Source: Glandiceps talaboti (lineage: Eukaryota; Hemichordata; Enteropneusta; Spengelidae). From it: a stretch of 22,500 bases of DNA. The DNA lies in NCBI RefSeq assembly GCF_964340395.1, contig NC_135567.1:10066984-10089483 (forward strand), written 5' to 3'. A program made the position numbers and the translations under genes. Below, one piece after another: positions 1-10,540 of this stretch (its first letter is position 1; each line of letters starts with the position of its first letter). The notes beneath the pieces were generated by a model that worked only from the letters and a program-made list of their open reading frames with translations, was not told the DNA's origin and did not search any database.

Positions 1-790
1 AGGTAATGTGGCACATACAACAATCATGGCAACGAAAACATATCATATAAAATCGGTTTTTAGTTTTAACTAGTAATGTGCATAATTAATGATTTTAAGT
101 AAATAGGCTATGTTTTTAAGAATGCAAACTTTAAAATTTCATTAAACTTGGTACATACATAAACCATAACAAATCGCAAGCGTTTGATGTTTTTTTTTAA
201 AAAAAAAAGGTTTTCCACTGCGTTTGCATAAGTAATCCATTTTTATAATTAGGCAATATCTTTAGAAAACAAGTTTTAGGTTATATATAGTTTAGTGTAT
301 GCATTGATGGTTAAAAGATGCATGTCATGATGTATCATTTAAAGCTTGTTGATGTAGCTTATAACCTTAATGATTAATTTGCATATTTCATGATGTTTCG
401 ATAATTCGGCTATATGTTAACTATGCAAGCTCCAGATTTAATGTAGTTTTATATGGATATTTTTCAAAATTAAGGGATACATCATGTATAACACATATTG
501 CCCTTAGTTTAAATACAATTAGACCTTAACCATAACAAAACGTACATGCCGTGTACAGATTATTGACGTAGCTTATAGTTTCACTGGGTAATTTGCTTAG
601 TTAATGATTTTCAGTAATTTAGCTCTATCTATGTATTCTTCAAAACTTGCAAAGTTTAGTATATACATCAACCATAACACGACTTATACCACGAGAAGCA
701 CACATACACTATAAAGACTGTAGGTATAATATTTAGATTCAATGAGTAATTTACATAATTAATTATATTCGGTAATTAGGCTATATATGG
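1..790. repeat. Cluster of diverged copies of an AT-rich ~130-bp repeat
   Basis: No gene is seen here. At least four diverged copies of one unit occur, at about 61-190, 345-455, 565-680 and 725-790. The shared core is a pattern like 'agtaatttgcataattaatgat', then 'cggtaattaggctat', then 'aagaatgcaagctt', 'aaatttcat' and 'taaaccataacaaa', in that order. Two further copies lie at about 2005-2150 and 5985-6125. Spacing inside the cluster is irregular (roughly 160-290 bp). It therefore looks like an old interspersed or tandemly amplified element rather than a clean satellite. Copy boundaries were judged by eye. Confidence 0.65.
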
Positions 791-797
791 CCAAAAA

Positions 798-965
798 ATG
801 AAGAAATGGTTCTTGTCAGCGTGCGTGTCACTTCAACACCAGCGCCGAAAATGTCCACTGGTGGCGGGCTTCATACCCCTTTCTCATAACATTCTACCCA
901 CAGTTCATCACTCATTATCAAGCAGAATGCACACACATCGTGCACGGGTGTTAGGGAATGTTTAA
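798..965 (+). other. Small ORF (55 codons) of unknown status
   Basis: An ATG-initiated frame runs from 798 to a TAA at 963-965. It encodes a basic His/Arg-rich peptide beginning MKKWFLSACV. It lies at the left edge of a segment (about 790-1700) that is visibly richer in G and C than the AT-rich repeat DNA on either side. It is also just upstream of the longer unrecognised reading frame at 974. The peptide is not recognised. It could be chance, or an eroded upstream exon of the same unit. It is listed because the base composition changes here. Confidence 0.15.
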
Positions 966-973
966 TATTGCAG

Positions 974-1479
974 GGTACAAGTATCACCCAAAATGGCTGT
1001 CAGACCTAATTCATCACGTACCTATTGACATGCTAATCTCTGTTCAGATTACGTTCGGATCAAAGATCGGCCCATTGGCCTTGTCAACGTCCTTACTAAG
1101 GCTGTTCCATGACTTGAGCAGTGGTGTTCTGAATACTGGAGATAGATTTATGTTGGAGCCAGTGTATGCTGACTTTCCCATGGAAAGTAGCGTGTGTACT
1201 TCAATTACCGGCCAGTTTCAGACGATACCATTATCACTGACAATTTCTGCGGTTATCGCGTTTGGAAAGTTTATCACCTTTAATTTAACTGGTGAGGTTC
1301 AGAAAGAGTTGAGACCAGTACCAGTGCAGAGTACATTTCAACTGTTGATGAGTGGTGCTAGAAAAAAAGCATGGCCAAAACAACGACAGCTTGACCGATC
1401 AAACGCACGTTTTAAGCTGCACAATGATATGATGTGATGGTTGCAGGGACAGAACCTGGATGGAATTATAACATTATCA
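974..1479 (+). pseudogene. Unrecognised coding-like segment, possibly a broken exon
   Basis: A long open frame reads through here. It is open from the ATG at 958, but a good acceptor (tttaatattgcag) at 961-973 suggests an exon starting at 974 in phase 1. It runs about 155 residues to a TGA at 1435-1437. The same frame then stays open to a possible donor (tca/gtaaag) at 1480. The protein starts near YHPKWLSDLIHH and contains an FQLLMSGARKKAWPK stretch near the end. No signal peptide, transmembrane segment or familiar domain was recognised. Composition differs from the flanking AT-rich repeats. It may be the end of an upstream gene, an exon with a nonsense mutation, or part of a mobile element inserted in the repeat cluster. 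An alternative phase-1 donor (gtgagg) lies near 1291. It does not fit the extracellular mosaic downstream and is probably not part of it. Confidence 0.35.
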
Positions 1480-1557
1480 GTAAAGTCTATGTGCGACATG
1501 ATCTGAAATGCAAATCAGCAGTTGAAATTCCATATTTCTAATCTTCTGTGTTTCCAG

Positions 1558-1691
1558 CAATCTGTACTTATTGTGGCTGTGGTCATGATTTGCTGACAGG
1601 AGAGAGAACAGCTGACATCTACCTAACCAGCAGTGGTTGCTATGCAACCAAACCAAAGCGACGCAGAAGAGCCAAGGGCCATGATCACTGA
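1558..1691 (+). CDS. Possible terminal exon, Cys-rich with basic tail (unrecognised)
   Basis: A convincing acceptor (tctgtgtttccag) at 1545-1557 is followed, in one phase, by a short open frame. It reads ICTYCGCGHDLLTGERTADI and then a tail containing PKRRRRAK before a TGA. The C-x2-C-x-C-x-H cluster and the basic tail look coding rather than random. This phase needs an upstream exon ending in phase 1, which matches the alternative donor near 1291 but not the in-frame donor at 1480. The most economical reading is the 3' end of a gene or mobile-element ORF whose other exons are at 974 or further left. The family is not recognised. Confidence 0.3.
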
Positions 1692-2381
1692 CTGAACACT
1701 ATATGTGATATGTGAACACTGAATACTGTGTGATTTATATATATTAATATTGAAAGGAGGAAAAAAATCGCGTCGTCGCACCGTTTGTGGAAAAAAAGAC
1801 ATGACCAGAACCATTTCTTTTGTTTTGGCCTATTAGTAAGAATGGAAGCTTCAGATATCATACTATTGGTACATATAACAAACATAACAATGTCCACATG
1901 GGTTATCAATTTCGTTTTTTGAGTAATTTAATCAATTATTGCACTTCAAATTCCATAGAATTTGACAAATACATGAACTATATCATGACAAGCATATCCT
2001 AAAAAGCCTGTTAGCATAGTTTATTAGTTTTAATGAACCATTTGCATAATTACTTTTTTTCGGTAATTAGGCTGTACTTTACGAATGCAAGATTCACATT
2101 TCATATAAATTGGTGTATTTATTAATTATAACAAAGTGCACGGGTTGTTATAATTTCATATCATTAATTTAACTATAACTCAGAATATTGCATCCAACAA
2201 TGTATGTGGGAAAAGATATGTGGATTTTGCCCTTACATAAGGCACTCTTTATAAATCTGGTTGTTATTCTGCTTGTTGTGTCGTTTGATGCATTGTTTAT
2301 TTTCATTTTTACTGACTCACCAATAATGTATGTTAATTATGTAACATGATATTTTTACCTTGATCTTCATATACCTTTCAG
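1692..2381. other. Non-coding stretch upstream of first recognised exon, includes one repeat copy
   Basis: No exon can be supported. It contains another copy of the AT-rich repeat (about 2005-2150). Two short ATG frames have hydrophobic starts: one at 1801, ending at a possible donor at 1836, and one at 2218 of about 43 codons. Either could be imagined as a signal-peptide exon. Neither has a donor whose phase matches the phase-1 acceptor at 2380-2381, so the start of the mosaic gene is unresolved. The stretch ends in a good pyrimidine-rich acceptor (cttcatatacctttcag). Confidence 0.5.
2005..2150. repeat. Isolated copy of the AT-rich interspersed repeat
   Basis: This copy carries the ordered blocks seen in 1-790. 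They are 'gtttattagttttaatga', 'atttgcataatta', 'ttcggtaattaggctgta', 'acgaatgcaaga', 'catttcatataaattgg' and 'taattataacaaa'. It lies immediately right of the GC-richer segment 790-1700, while the cluster copies lie immediately left of it. Confidence 0.6.
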
Positions 2382-2678
2382 TTATCCCATTTTCGATAAA
2401 AGGAAGATTTGAGTCACACACTGAAGCATATCAGGCATGCAATTACCACGGAGGTACATTAGCGGCGGGCGGGAAACTGTATGATTTTATGACCCTAATA
2501 CGCTACGAAAAAGAGGGATATCATTTTTTCTGGATAGAAAATGGAATTGCCATGGTAGGAAGGAATAGAGTGTTTATTGATTTTGAACTAGTTAGAAATG
2601 TCATTCGATTCGACATAAACAGTCTTGAATCTTCTTACTCTAAACGTCCTGTGGGTGCTTTTTGTACAGCATCAAAGG
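2382..2678 (+). CDS. Exon: degenerate C-type-lectin-like/Link-like module of mosaic extracellular protein
   Basis: The exon is 297 nt (99 residues) and phase 1 at both ends. The acceptor is atacctttcag and the donor g/gtaagt. After a short hydrophobic lead it reads FESHTEAYQACNYHGGTLA, then FFWIENG, and ends VGAFC. This spacing follows the C-type lectin/Link fold: an early helix with 'A..C...GG.LA', a 'W(I)' core strand, and a final Cys that would pair with the first. Only these two outer cysteines are present. The inner pair and any EPN/QPD calcium motif are missing, so sugar binding is unlikely. It could be a divergent CTLD or a Link-type domain. It is the first recognised exon of the gene. 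No initiator or signal peptide could be joined to it, so the true N-terminus is probably further upstream or in an unseen short exon. Confidence 0.72.
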
Positions 2679-2837
2679 GTAAGTTTTCGACATTCTTTGT
2701 GTTTAAAATGTATGTTGATCACTCACGTTGTGCATGGTGAGAGCAGTGGGATGTGCAACCGTATGTACGTTCCCACTGCAAATATCACTTTACTTAAAGG
2801 TGATGACAAATGAACAAACGGAAGTTCAACTGAGCAG

Positions 2838-2939
2838 GCGGACAGACAGACAGATGGACGGACGGACGAACGGATGGATAGATTTACGAATGAATGGATG
2901 GACGGACGGACGGACGGACGGAGTGATCGACATACAGAC

Positions 2940-2980
<41 letters not shown>

Positions 2981-2981
2981 A

Positions 2982-3024
<43 letters not shown>

Positions 3025-3102
3025 TGGATGGTTGGGTGGGCTGATGGACGGGTAGATAGTTTAATGAATGGATGGAGGGAGGGACAGGCAGACAGACACA
3101 CA
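2838..3102. repeat. Complex tetranucleotide microsatellite (GACA/GACG/GATG)n
   Basis: Runs of gacg, gatg and gaca units occur here. The purest (GACA)n block lies at about 2935-3022, and short CA repeats close the tract. Open frames across it on both strands (Thr/Asp/Arg-rich or Cys/Leu/Ser-rich) are microsatellite artefacts. The (GACA)n block is the reverse complement of the (GTCT)n block at 6250-6367. Confidence 0.97.
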
Positions 3103-3220
3103 CACACTTCTTCTAATAGCTAGCCTAATGGAAGCTACAACTTCAGACATCAGACCGTATACAAATGGACGTTGCTACAAAGAGGGATAATAAACAAATG
3201 AATTACCGTGCCTTAGTCAA

Positions 3221-3258
3221 CCCAGTTGTATAATTCGGACCCAGTTGTATAATTCGGG
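3221..3258. repeat. 19-bp tandem duplication
   Basis: The unit cccagttgtataattcgga occurs twice head to tail (3221-3239 and 3240-3258, the second with one terminal difference), inside an intron. Confidence 0.9.
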
Positions 3259-3711
3259 ACCTGGTAGGATAGAAGTTGCTATGTGAATGCTTTAATACTA
3301 TGCACTACTTATAAAGGCTGCAATGGATTGTTTGCTGCCCAGGGAGATGAAGTATACAGGGCCATTGTGCTGCTATAGATCTGAGCCAGGGGTAATAATT
3401 GTAAAGCTCTTTGAGCACCCACACGAGATGGGAAAATGCAATACAAGAACTAGTATTATTTATGTAATAGTTTACATCCACAAACAAATTTCCAGTTCCC
3501 CTGGCATTTCCTGTACACATAAAAAGGCCATAAAATTGTTCTTATTGTGTATATTTCCCTTTTTGCAACAGTTTGTGTTCGTCCACAGTCTTGTGTTCTT
3601 TTTCCCTAGTGATTTCTGTCACTCCTGGTCAAATCATGCTGTGTATATATCAGCATCATCATCAACAATGTTAACTCGAAATATGTTTTTGCTTTGCTTC
3701 ATTGCTAACAG

Positions 3712-4052
3712 GTGTACAAAAAAGATATGGTTTGAAGGAGGCATACATGCCTGTATTTGCTACATCCCAAAGATGGGTTTTCTCTAATGATATTTTACCA
3801 GCTTCTTATTTCGAGAAACTAAGTCAAATTATCCACTGGGAGTCCCATCACCAGGAACCTAAGCACGCTCATGGGTTTATATTAACGCCACATTACAAGG
3901 TTCTTACAATTCTGCTTAAGTTTCCGTTGACTGTAGCTGTGGCCGAAGTGGTTACTACGATACTCAATGAATGTGGAGTGTGGTTTAAGTATCAATTCAG
4001 TATTGATGGAATTCAATGGATTTACGGTTACAACAGTGAGGACGAACATATG
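3712..4052 (+). CDS. Exon: F5/8 type C (discoidin-like) domain, N-terminal part
   Basis: The exon is 341 nt, entering in phase 1 (G/GT) and leaving in phase 0 at ATG/gtaagt. Its residues follow the discoidin jelly-roll plan. A 'P(V)FATSQRWVFSNDILPASYFEK' start region with an ASxF core is followed by HGFILTPHYKVLTILLKFP, where the family usually has 'W......WIQVDLG....V..V'. Then comes VAEVVTTILNECGVWFKYQF and SIDGIQWIYGYNS, which matches the conserved 'Y..S.DG..W..Y'. The domain is completed by the exon at 6473, which joins in phase 0. The usual 'WIQVDLG' tryptophan block is weakly conserved, so this is a divergent member. Such domains mediate cell-surface, glycan or lipid adhesion. The exon is bracketed by complementary microsatellites in the two flanking introns. 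Confidence 0.75.
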
Positions 4053-5984
4053 GTAAGTGCATCATCCTCGATATACACTTTACCCCATTCATAAATTATG
4101 TGGGCCCGATGTACACTCATTTTATTTGTTATGTTTTCATTACTCGACCAACACAATACTAGTAAGTACGCAATCCAGAAAAATAGTCTTAAAAATCGGT
4201 ACCTTATAAGGCAGGATTTGAATTAAATCTCAACATCTCTATCAATTCCACAATCTTATATCTGGTCTCAAATCAACATTTATCTCTGAAATACGGGACC
4301 GCTTATGTTACTTTTAATCAAATAAATGGTTCTTAGTTTCCGTCTGACTTTAACTGTCATTCTAAGGTATCTGACCTAATAAAGATGTTTTATGACTAAA
4401 AGAACCACCAACATGTGCAAACAATTACTTTCTTTTCAATTAAAAAATATCCGACCAATCGACATGTCATTTTGAAGGTGGTGTTACGATCAAGACATAT
4501 TTGGAAGTTTGGTATATTTTACCAAAATTAACATATAATTTACCCTTGGACTACTTAATTACAATCAGGAGCTAACAACAGTGTGATCGTGAGGTAAAGA
4601 AATGTGCAACTTCGTGGGCTACCATTAAATTCATTATTCTAGTCTCTAAACGAGCTATGTCATTCCCAGCTTGTCCAGGTTGATTAGCATTTATCATTCT
4701 GTAGTCCAGGTTGATTAGCATTACCTTTATGTTGGCTGTTGGGGTAGTGCTGGTGGCTGTGGTAGCAGCAGTGCTAATTGAATGTATGCTTCTGCAATCC
4801 TGGGTTGACTATTTGCCAGCAAAATCCGTCTAGAGCGTAAAGTCATATGTTGACAAGCCCAGCATTACGTTCCGGCGATGCTTAATGTTATGTGTTGGTG
4901 CCTAAATAGTATATTTGTCCGTAAATCAGCAGAACATGAAACGATTCTCCACTGTAAGTATCTTTCTAGGGTACCAAGATCTAACGAGCTTGTCTCAGTT
5001 AGGAATTAGCCACACAAGTATCGTCACTCAGAATTACGTTCTCATACTCTGGCAGAGAGAGACTTTGCACAAGAACAGTTGCGCTGTGAATCAAAATCTA
5101 AGAGTACATTTTGTTTCTCAATGTCCATAACATATAAGTTCTAGATGTCACCTTATTGTTTTATCAAAACACATAACATTTATTACTTATCAGAGATGAG
5201 TACAAGTAGATCACGCTGTTGTTATCTCATATTTGTAATTAAGTAGTCTAAAGGTAAATCATATGTTATTTTGAAAAAAATGCCAAAATTATAAATATGG
5301 CATTTCTGGATCGTAACAATACTTTGTGGATACACAAACGCTTGAACAATATTTTAATGACTTTATCTACACGTATGCAATTTCAAGATTATTAGATATT
5401 GGATGAAATTAATTATGCATTTTGCTTGTTTAAATTTATACCTACATCAATATATTCTATATGAAATGCACGCTTTGCCATCAATGAATGTACTAAATTA
5501 TATAACATCTGAATATCACAAACTTCAATATCAAAACAAGTAGAGAATTCGTTAAAATACAATATAAAACTATTATTCCAAACTGTAATGACTGTATATC
5601 TGATAGGAAGAAATAGACAACACAGAAACCATTTGGAAAACAGTGGAAAACCAGAACTAGACACTCACACATGAAAAAAAATATAATAAAATAAAATAAA
5701 AATTATACCAACCCCATCTTTTTTAAAATTTAATGTAATCGGAACCACACAATATTGTTTGTACGCCTACACAAGGAAACGAATTAGTGTGAATCTTACA
5801 AATAGTCGTGTCTGCTTAGACCCGTCGTGCAATGATATCAAACTTAAACAACAATAAAGGTGAAAAGGGGTTCGCCGTTTCTTGGCAACCCATCGAATTT
5901 TTAATGATGTAAAATACTGAAACGACTCCCAAAACCAAGGTATTATGAATTCAACTGTGTTTCCCAGAATGACATTACCATTTA

Positions 5985-6125
5985 GGCTTGTTAGTATAGG
6001 TTTGAACTATAATAAGTAATTTGCATATTGAGTGATTTAGGGGCTGTTAGAGTTTATCTAAGAATACAAGCTACACATTTCATAGATGGCAGTATACATT
6101 GATGATAATGAAATGCATATCTCCT
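5985..6125. repeat. Third-locus copy of the AT-rich interspersed repeat
   Basis: It shares the ordered blocks 'ttgttagtataggttt', 'taagtaatttgcat', 'aagaatacaagct', 'cacatttcata' and 'atacattgatgataatgaaatgcat' with the 1-790 cluster. It is more diverged than the 2005-2150 copy. Confidence 0.5.
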
Positions 6126-6248
6126 CTATATAAAGATTCGGTGTTATCGCGTATTTTGCATATACCCTATCTATTTCATCTAGCAAATGAAGTAATTAGT
6201 TGCTTAAATTCGTGGTGGGTGTAACTCTCTGTACGTCTCTTATTCTGT

Positions 6249-6464
<216 letters not shown>

Positions 6465-6472
6465 TTTCTCAG

Positions 6473-6608
6473 GTTTTTCCATTAGGACAGAATACAATAT
6501 ATCCACCTGTCAACGCCTCCTATCTACATATTGAAATGTACATTGACAATCCAGAGTGTGAATCCAGTTTGACGGTCAGAGTGGTTGAGTTTGTTGAAGA
6601 CATTGAAG
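6473..6608 (+). CDS. Exon: F5/8 type C (discoidin-like) domain, C-terminal part
   Basis: The exon is 136 nt, enters in phase 0 and leaves in phase 1 (gaag/gtaaca). It reads VFPLGQNTIYPPVNASYLHI, then EMYIDN, and ends with VRVVEFVED. This corresponds to the last strands of an F5/8C domain: 'VF.GN.d.....N.f....ARyvRi.p......' and a closing 'lRvElyG'-like strand. With exon 3712-4052 it makes a module of 159 residues, close to the usual ~150. The joined module is phase 1 on both outer sides, so it could have moved as a cassette. The next recognised exon in frame is the cysteine-rich module at 11444. Confidence 0.75.
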
Positions 6609-7070
6609 GTAACATCAAATTAAACCCAATTAGGCAAACTTAAACATGCTGGGATCACACGCACCACTTACACATGATCTACCACGTTTTCTTAACACTT
6701 TAACACTTTTTCGGAATTGATTTTAAGTACATTCATTGTTGGCGAATTTCACATTATACACCGTATATGATTCCCATTCCACAAGTATAATCATCCAGAT
6801 AAGCCATGCAGATCGGCGTTGGAAATATTAAGTAAAATATGTTTCGCTATCTAATAACTAGTATAAGCATTTGAATAATTCAGTCCTTGCGCAACTACTC
6901 ATTGCGCAAATTGAGATAAACTGAAAGATCCATCGTTGTTTATATTACCACTCATAATGTCCTAACCGACTGGTTAATTACTGTGGTACTTAGCTGAGAT
7001 ACCAAACTTCATGGAAACATATAGCCCATTGACTTCTTAGTCACATAGTTTGCTTTGGCTTCCTTTTTAC

Positions 7071-7345
7071 AAGCGAATGGTGTTCAACAGTTTGTGCTTA
7101 ACATATAAGGTTTTAAATGATATGGCGCCAGTTTACTTCAACGTTCTTGCTACTGGCCGCACCCGTTAGTCGTCTACTGTGGGTGTACTCAGTTTGCACC
7201 AGCCGATTGGTAGTACCGTGTTTTATGGGGATAGATATTTAGGTATTTGTGCTCCGCGGCTGTGGAATTGACCGATCGACGAGATTGATTGAGAGATTCC
7301 ATTCACCAATCCATTAGTAGTTTATCAGTGTGCATTGCATGCAAG
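7071..7345 (+). mobile_element. Decayed 3'-terminal RT fragment of a CR1/Jockey-type non-LTR retrotransposon
   Basis: One frame from about 7071 reads KRMVFNSLCLTYKVLNDMAP and VYFNVL. After a stop it continues in the same frame to YGDRYLGICAPRLWN, followed by further stops. This is the characteristic C-terminal end of CR1/Jockey-like reverse transcriptases, where 'L.YK.L.G.AP.Y...LL' precedes 'R......GDR.F...AP.LWN.LP..IR'. At least three in-frame stops interrupt it and the remainder of the element is absent. It is a short 5'-truncated fossil in the intron, on the same strand as the host gene. Both ends are approximate and no target-site duplication was identified. Confidence 0.75.
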
Positions 7346-7745
7346 GACCTTGACCTTATAATCGGTCCTCGTATATAATATTTGCTTACAAACATTGAAG
7401 TTATCATGAAATACTAGTCATGGGATTGGTATAATATGTATGATCACTATCCCGAAGGACAGCGAAGTTGAATATGATTTTTACACTTTCTGAAGCCGAA
7501 AGGATATCGACAATGTTGACCTACATGGTCAAGAAGATGGACCGCCATTACGTATATTTCTTCTGAGGTATGTATGTTGATATTACCGTGAGTCAAACTA
7601 TATCATCGATCTACTCATAAAATACATAGTTTTCCATCCCAAAATTAGTACTTTATTATCTTGTCGGTCATGGTTGCGGCCAAATTAAATGTTGGCCATA
7701 CCACATACGATATTGCCGTAGTTTCCAGCGTACATACATGCAATG

Positions 7746-7761
7746 CCATGCATATGCATGG
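7746..7761. repeat. 16-bp perfect palindrome
   Basis: The sequence ccatgcatatgcatgg equals its own reverse complement. It is intronic and no function is inferred. Confidence 0.9.
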
Positions 7762-9204
7762 TGTCATACGCATACTGAGTTATTGGTGGCGTACCCCGTG
7801 CTTTCTGTGTGCCAAAATTTAGACTCAACTAAGACTTCGTGTATATTTTTTTCACATCTAATGCTAAAGATTCCTCTCTCAGGTTTGGCCTGCATAAGTC
7901 CATTATCAACAGTCAAACTTGTAGGAGTAGGAGTGCATGCAGTGAATGGTTAAAATAACTACTAAAATGACACCTTACTTCAAATGTGCAGGGACATAGT
8001 TTGGTAACATCAAAGATCACCATTTCTTCATTTTTTTTATACTGGCCTCCCACCTGTGTTTCGCATACGACCTTTGCGACAACTTAGGTGGAGGACATAA
8101 TTTCAAACAATCAAACAAAATCTTTTCACTGACGCCTTATTGGATTTGTCAACAAGATTGTCTGTTGCTTATTTCCTCTGTAGTTGCCATTGCTAAACAC
8201 AGGTGCTTCCTGCATGTTGCCCTTCGAAATAAGGTGCCGCCATGTGCATGTGCCACCTTTTGATGGGAATAACACACAAGGGTGACCTGCATGTGTTTAT
8301 TTATTGATATATATTCATTTCTCCCCATTATGTACTCTTTGGTTTCAGGGATCACATCAATAACTGAATTTTAATCATAACGTGATGTATTTTAATATGT
8401 AATATGTTTGGGCCAGGTTTTATATGTGTTTTAGTTACTACCAATTTTTATTTTTGACTGTTTATACTATTATCACTTTGACAAAGAAGTTATCACATTT
8501 CTTTTAGATGGAGTAAGAGGTCTTTTATCTCTAAGTATATTCTGGTTTGCTTTAGTGAATCCAGATACAAAACAAAAATGTCAAGCAACAAGATTGCAAT
8601 TAGATATCAGAATTTTTAAATAGCACTGACATGACATGGCAAAGTTATATTGTTGCAATATTTACATCACAGTAGGGGTTATTTTAATTTGTACAACTGG
8701 TACCTTATATCTCATTTGGATATAGTGTAATAATTTCGCCATGCAAAAGTAAGTTGACCTTTACCAGAAATTAAAGTAAAGAGAATGATTTTTAATATAC
8801 AATATGTCAAACAAATGAAAAATGGTACTTCATTCAGATTGTCAGGAAATTTTATTACAAGTAATTAATTTATAGTCATGTGTCGTCCATCATGAACATC
8901 ATGTATATCTCACTGCTGTGTCACTTTGAAATGTTGAAAATAAATCAAAATAAAAAAGAACGCTTGTTTTCAATATTTTCAGAAGGCTTAGTGTTCAAAG
9001 TTGATGCAGACACATTTCCTTTATTCATATTCATTCGATGACTTGTGTGTTGATAATCCGTCCAACACCTAATGGTGACCTCAGCCTAGCTACCCACTGC
9101 TGTTATAGTAACTTGACAATAGTCAACTCATATTTTTTAGAAACAACATCTCCACAAACAATGTTGCAGTCGATTGATGCCTTGAATATTAGTTACAGAA
9201 GTTC

Positions 9205-9216
9205 TGTGTGTGTGTG

Positions 9217-9276
<60 letters not shown>
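9205..9276. repeat. (GT)n microsatellite
   Basis: A run of about 36 TG units, broken once by a cg, with further imperfect gtgtg segments to about 9310. It is intronic. The Cys/Val open frame across it is an artefact. Confidence 0.97.
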
Positions 9277-9279
<3 letters not shown>

Positions 9280-10540
9280 GTGTGTTTTAATGTGCTCATG
9301 TGTGTGCATGTGAGTTAGCATTTGCGTATACATGTTTACACGCATGCATGTTAACTTAGTACATTAGATACAGAAGTTCTACCTGTAAAGTAAAACAACA
9401 AATATACATGAAACATGAATAATAATGTCATCTACATTTTTATATTTTCAGGAGTGGTATCTAGTGGATGTTGGTTTGCAGACTGATAAAGTAACCACCT
9501 GAAAATGTTTTAACATTTGAAATTCTCTGACTATGAATTAAAAATGAGATCCTAGTGTCTAGTGTAAAGTGCCTCTGATTTAAAGTTAGGATTAGTTTTG
9601 CAGCTGATGAATAGCATAGCTTGTGCATCAAAAATATTCTACAAGCTACATGGAAACTCTGTTAATACTTTGCTGCACCATTTTCATGACAATAGTAATA
9701 ATTTCTTTGAACTTTCGTTTCTGTTTATGAATATTACAAGACAATATCAAAGACAAAAAACATTGGACTTGTTATTATCATTTTTAAGGACATTTTATAT
9801 CTGGTGTTAGATAATTAAATCACTTCATGAATAGTGAGTTTCGAGCTTTTTCCCTTGTCAATTGTTTGAGTCAAAGGATGTTGGATCAATTGTGTAATAA
9901 ATCAGAGATTGTAAAGGAAAGGTCAATTACTGTCGTGTAGTTGTATACAAACGCACTTTACACATTTTATGGTATAGAAGTTTTTTTTTAGTCTCTATCG
10001 TTGCTATTTAAAAAAATAAATATCTGGGCTACAATGCTTTTGAAAGAAATAGAATTTATAAATGATATGGTACGTTCCAGTTGACTTACGTTGCCGTGTG
10101 AATTGGATGATTAATTGATTTATTGCGACTGAAATTTATAATTGTGAATTCAAGGTTTTTTGTTGCCTTCCCCAATTTATCCACTATACGCCTTTACATT
10201 GCAAGTACCTCAACAAAGTACACACCGTGCAGGCCAGGACGCTTTATTTGAATTTTTTATACATTGTATCCTACAAGTCGAACAAGAGATCTCTCATATC
10301 GTAAAATGTTATAAATTGCATTGTTGATACTTTTTACATTTATTTGTATTTATGGAATAAACTTGTAATTGTTATGTTATACCATTGAAGGTACAAATCA
10401 AACCGTGTTTCTGTCAATAACAAATTTGTTATTCATAATATTATATATATATCGTAGTGATGCATGGTGAATCATATTACTTGTGATCGGATGGTTTAGT
10501 CTGGACCTAAGACTCATCTTTTTTAAAAGTTTATGTTGTC

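Larger units (their letters stand above)
2679..3711 (+). other. Intron between CTLD-like and F5/8C exons
   Basis: The donor is gtaagt at 2679 and the acceptor cattgctaacag ends at 3711. The intron carries the complex (GACA/GACG/GATG)n tract and a 19-bp tandem duplication at 3221-3258. An in-frame stretch upstream of the acceptor (3323-3711) stays open by chance but shows no domain similarity. It is better explained as intron. Confidence 0.75.

Noticed and set aside
1801-1835. Short ATG exon (MTRTISFVLAY) with a gtaaga donor
   Set aside because: The donor leaves phase 2, while the exon at 2382 needs phase 1; no bridging exon was found.
2200-2349. Hydrophobic ATG frame (about 43 codons from 2218) that looks like a signal peptide for the mosaic gene
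   Set aside because: It is in a different frame from the exon at 2382, has no phase-1 donor, and is so close to the acceptor that the intron would be only about 50 bases or less.
2723-3123. Cys/Leu/Ser-rich and Thr/Asp/Arg-rich frames, resembling keratin-associated or repeat proteins
   Set aside because: Artefact of the (GACA)n tract. Open frames appear on both strands, as expected for a four-base unit.
3323-3711. Open frame upstream of the F5/8C exon as extra coding sequence
   Set aside because: No domain similarity, and a good acceptor with the expected phase sits at 3711.
4915-5130. Plus-strand 71-codon frame in the F5/8C intron
   Set aside because: It does not start with ATG, has no domain, and the flanking exons already join in phase within one domain.
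8149-8355. Minus-strand 68-codon frame
   Set aside because: No recognisable motif, no splice or promoter context; chance length in intron DNA.
9038-9313. Val/Cys-rich frame
   Set aside because: Produced by the (GT)n tract; no domain upstream.
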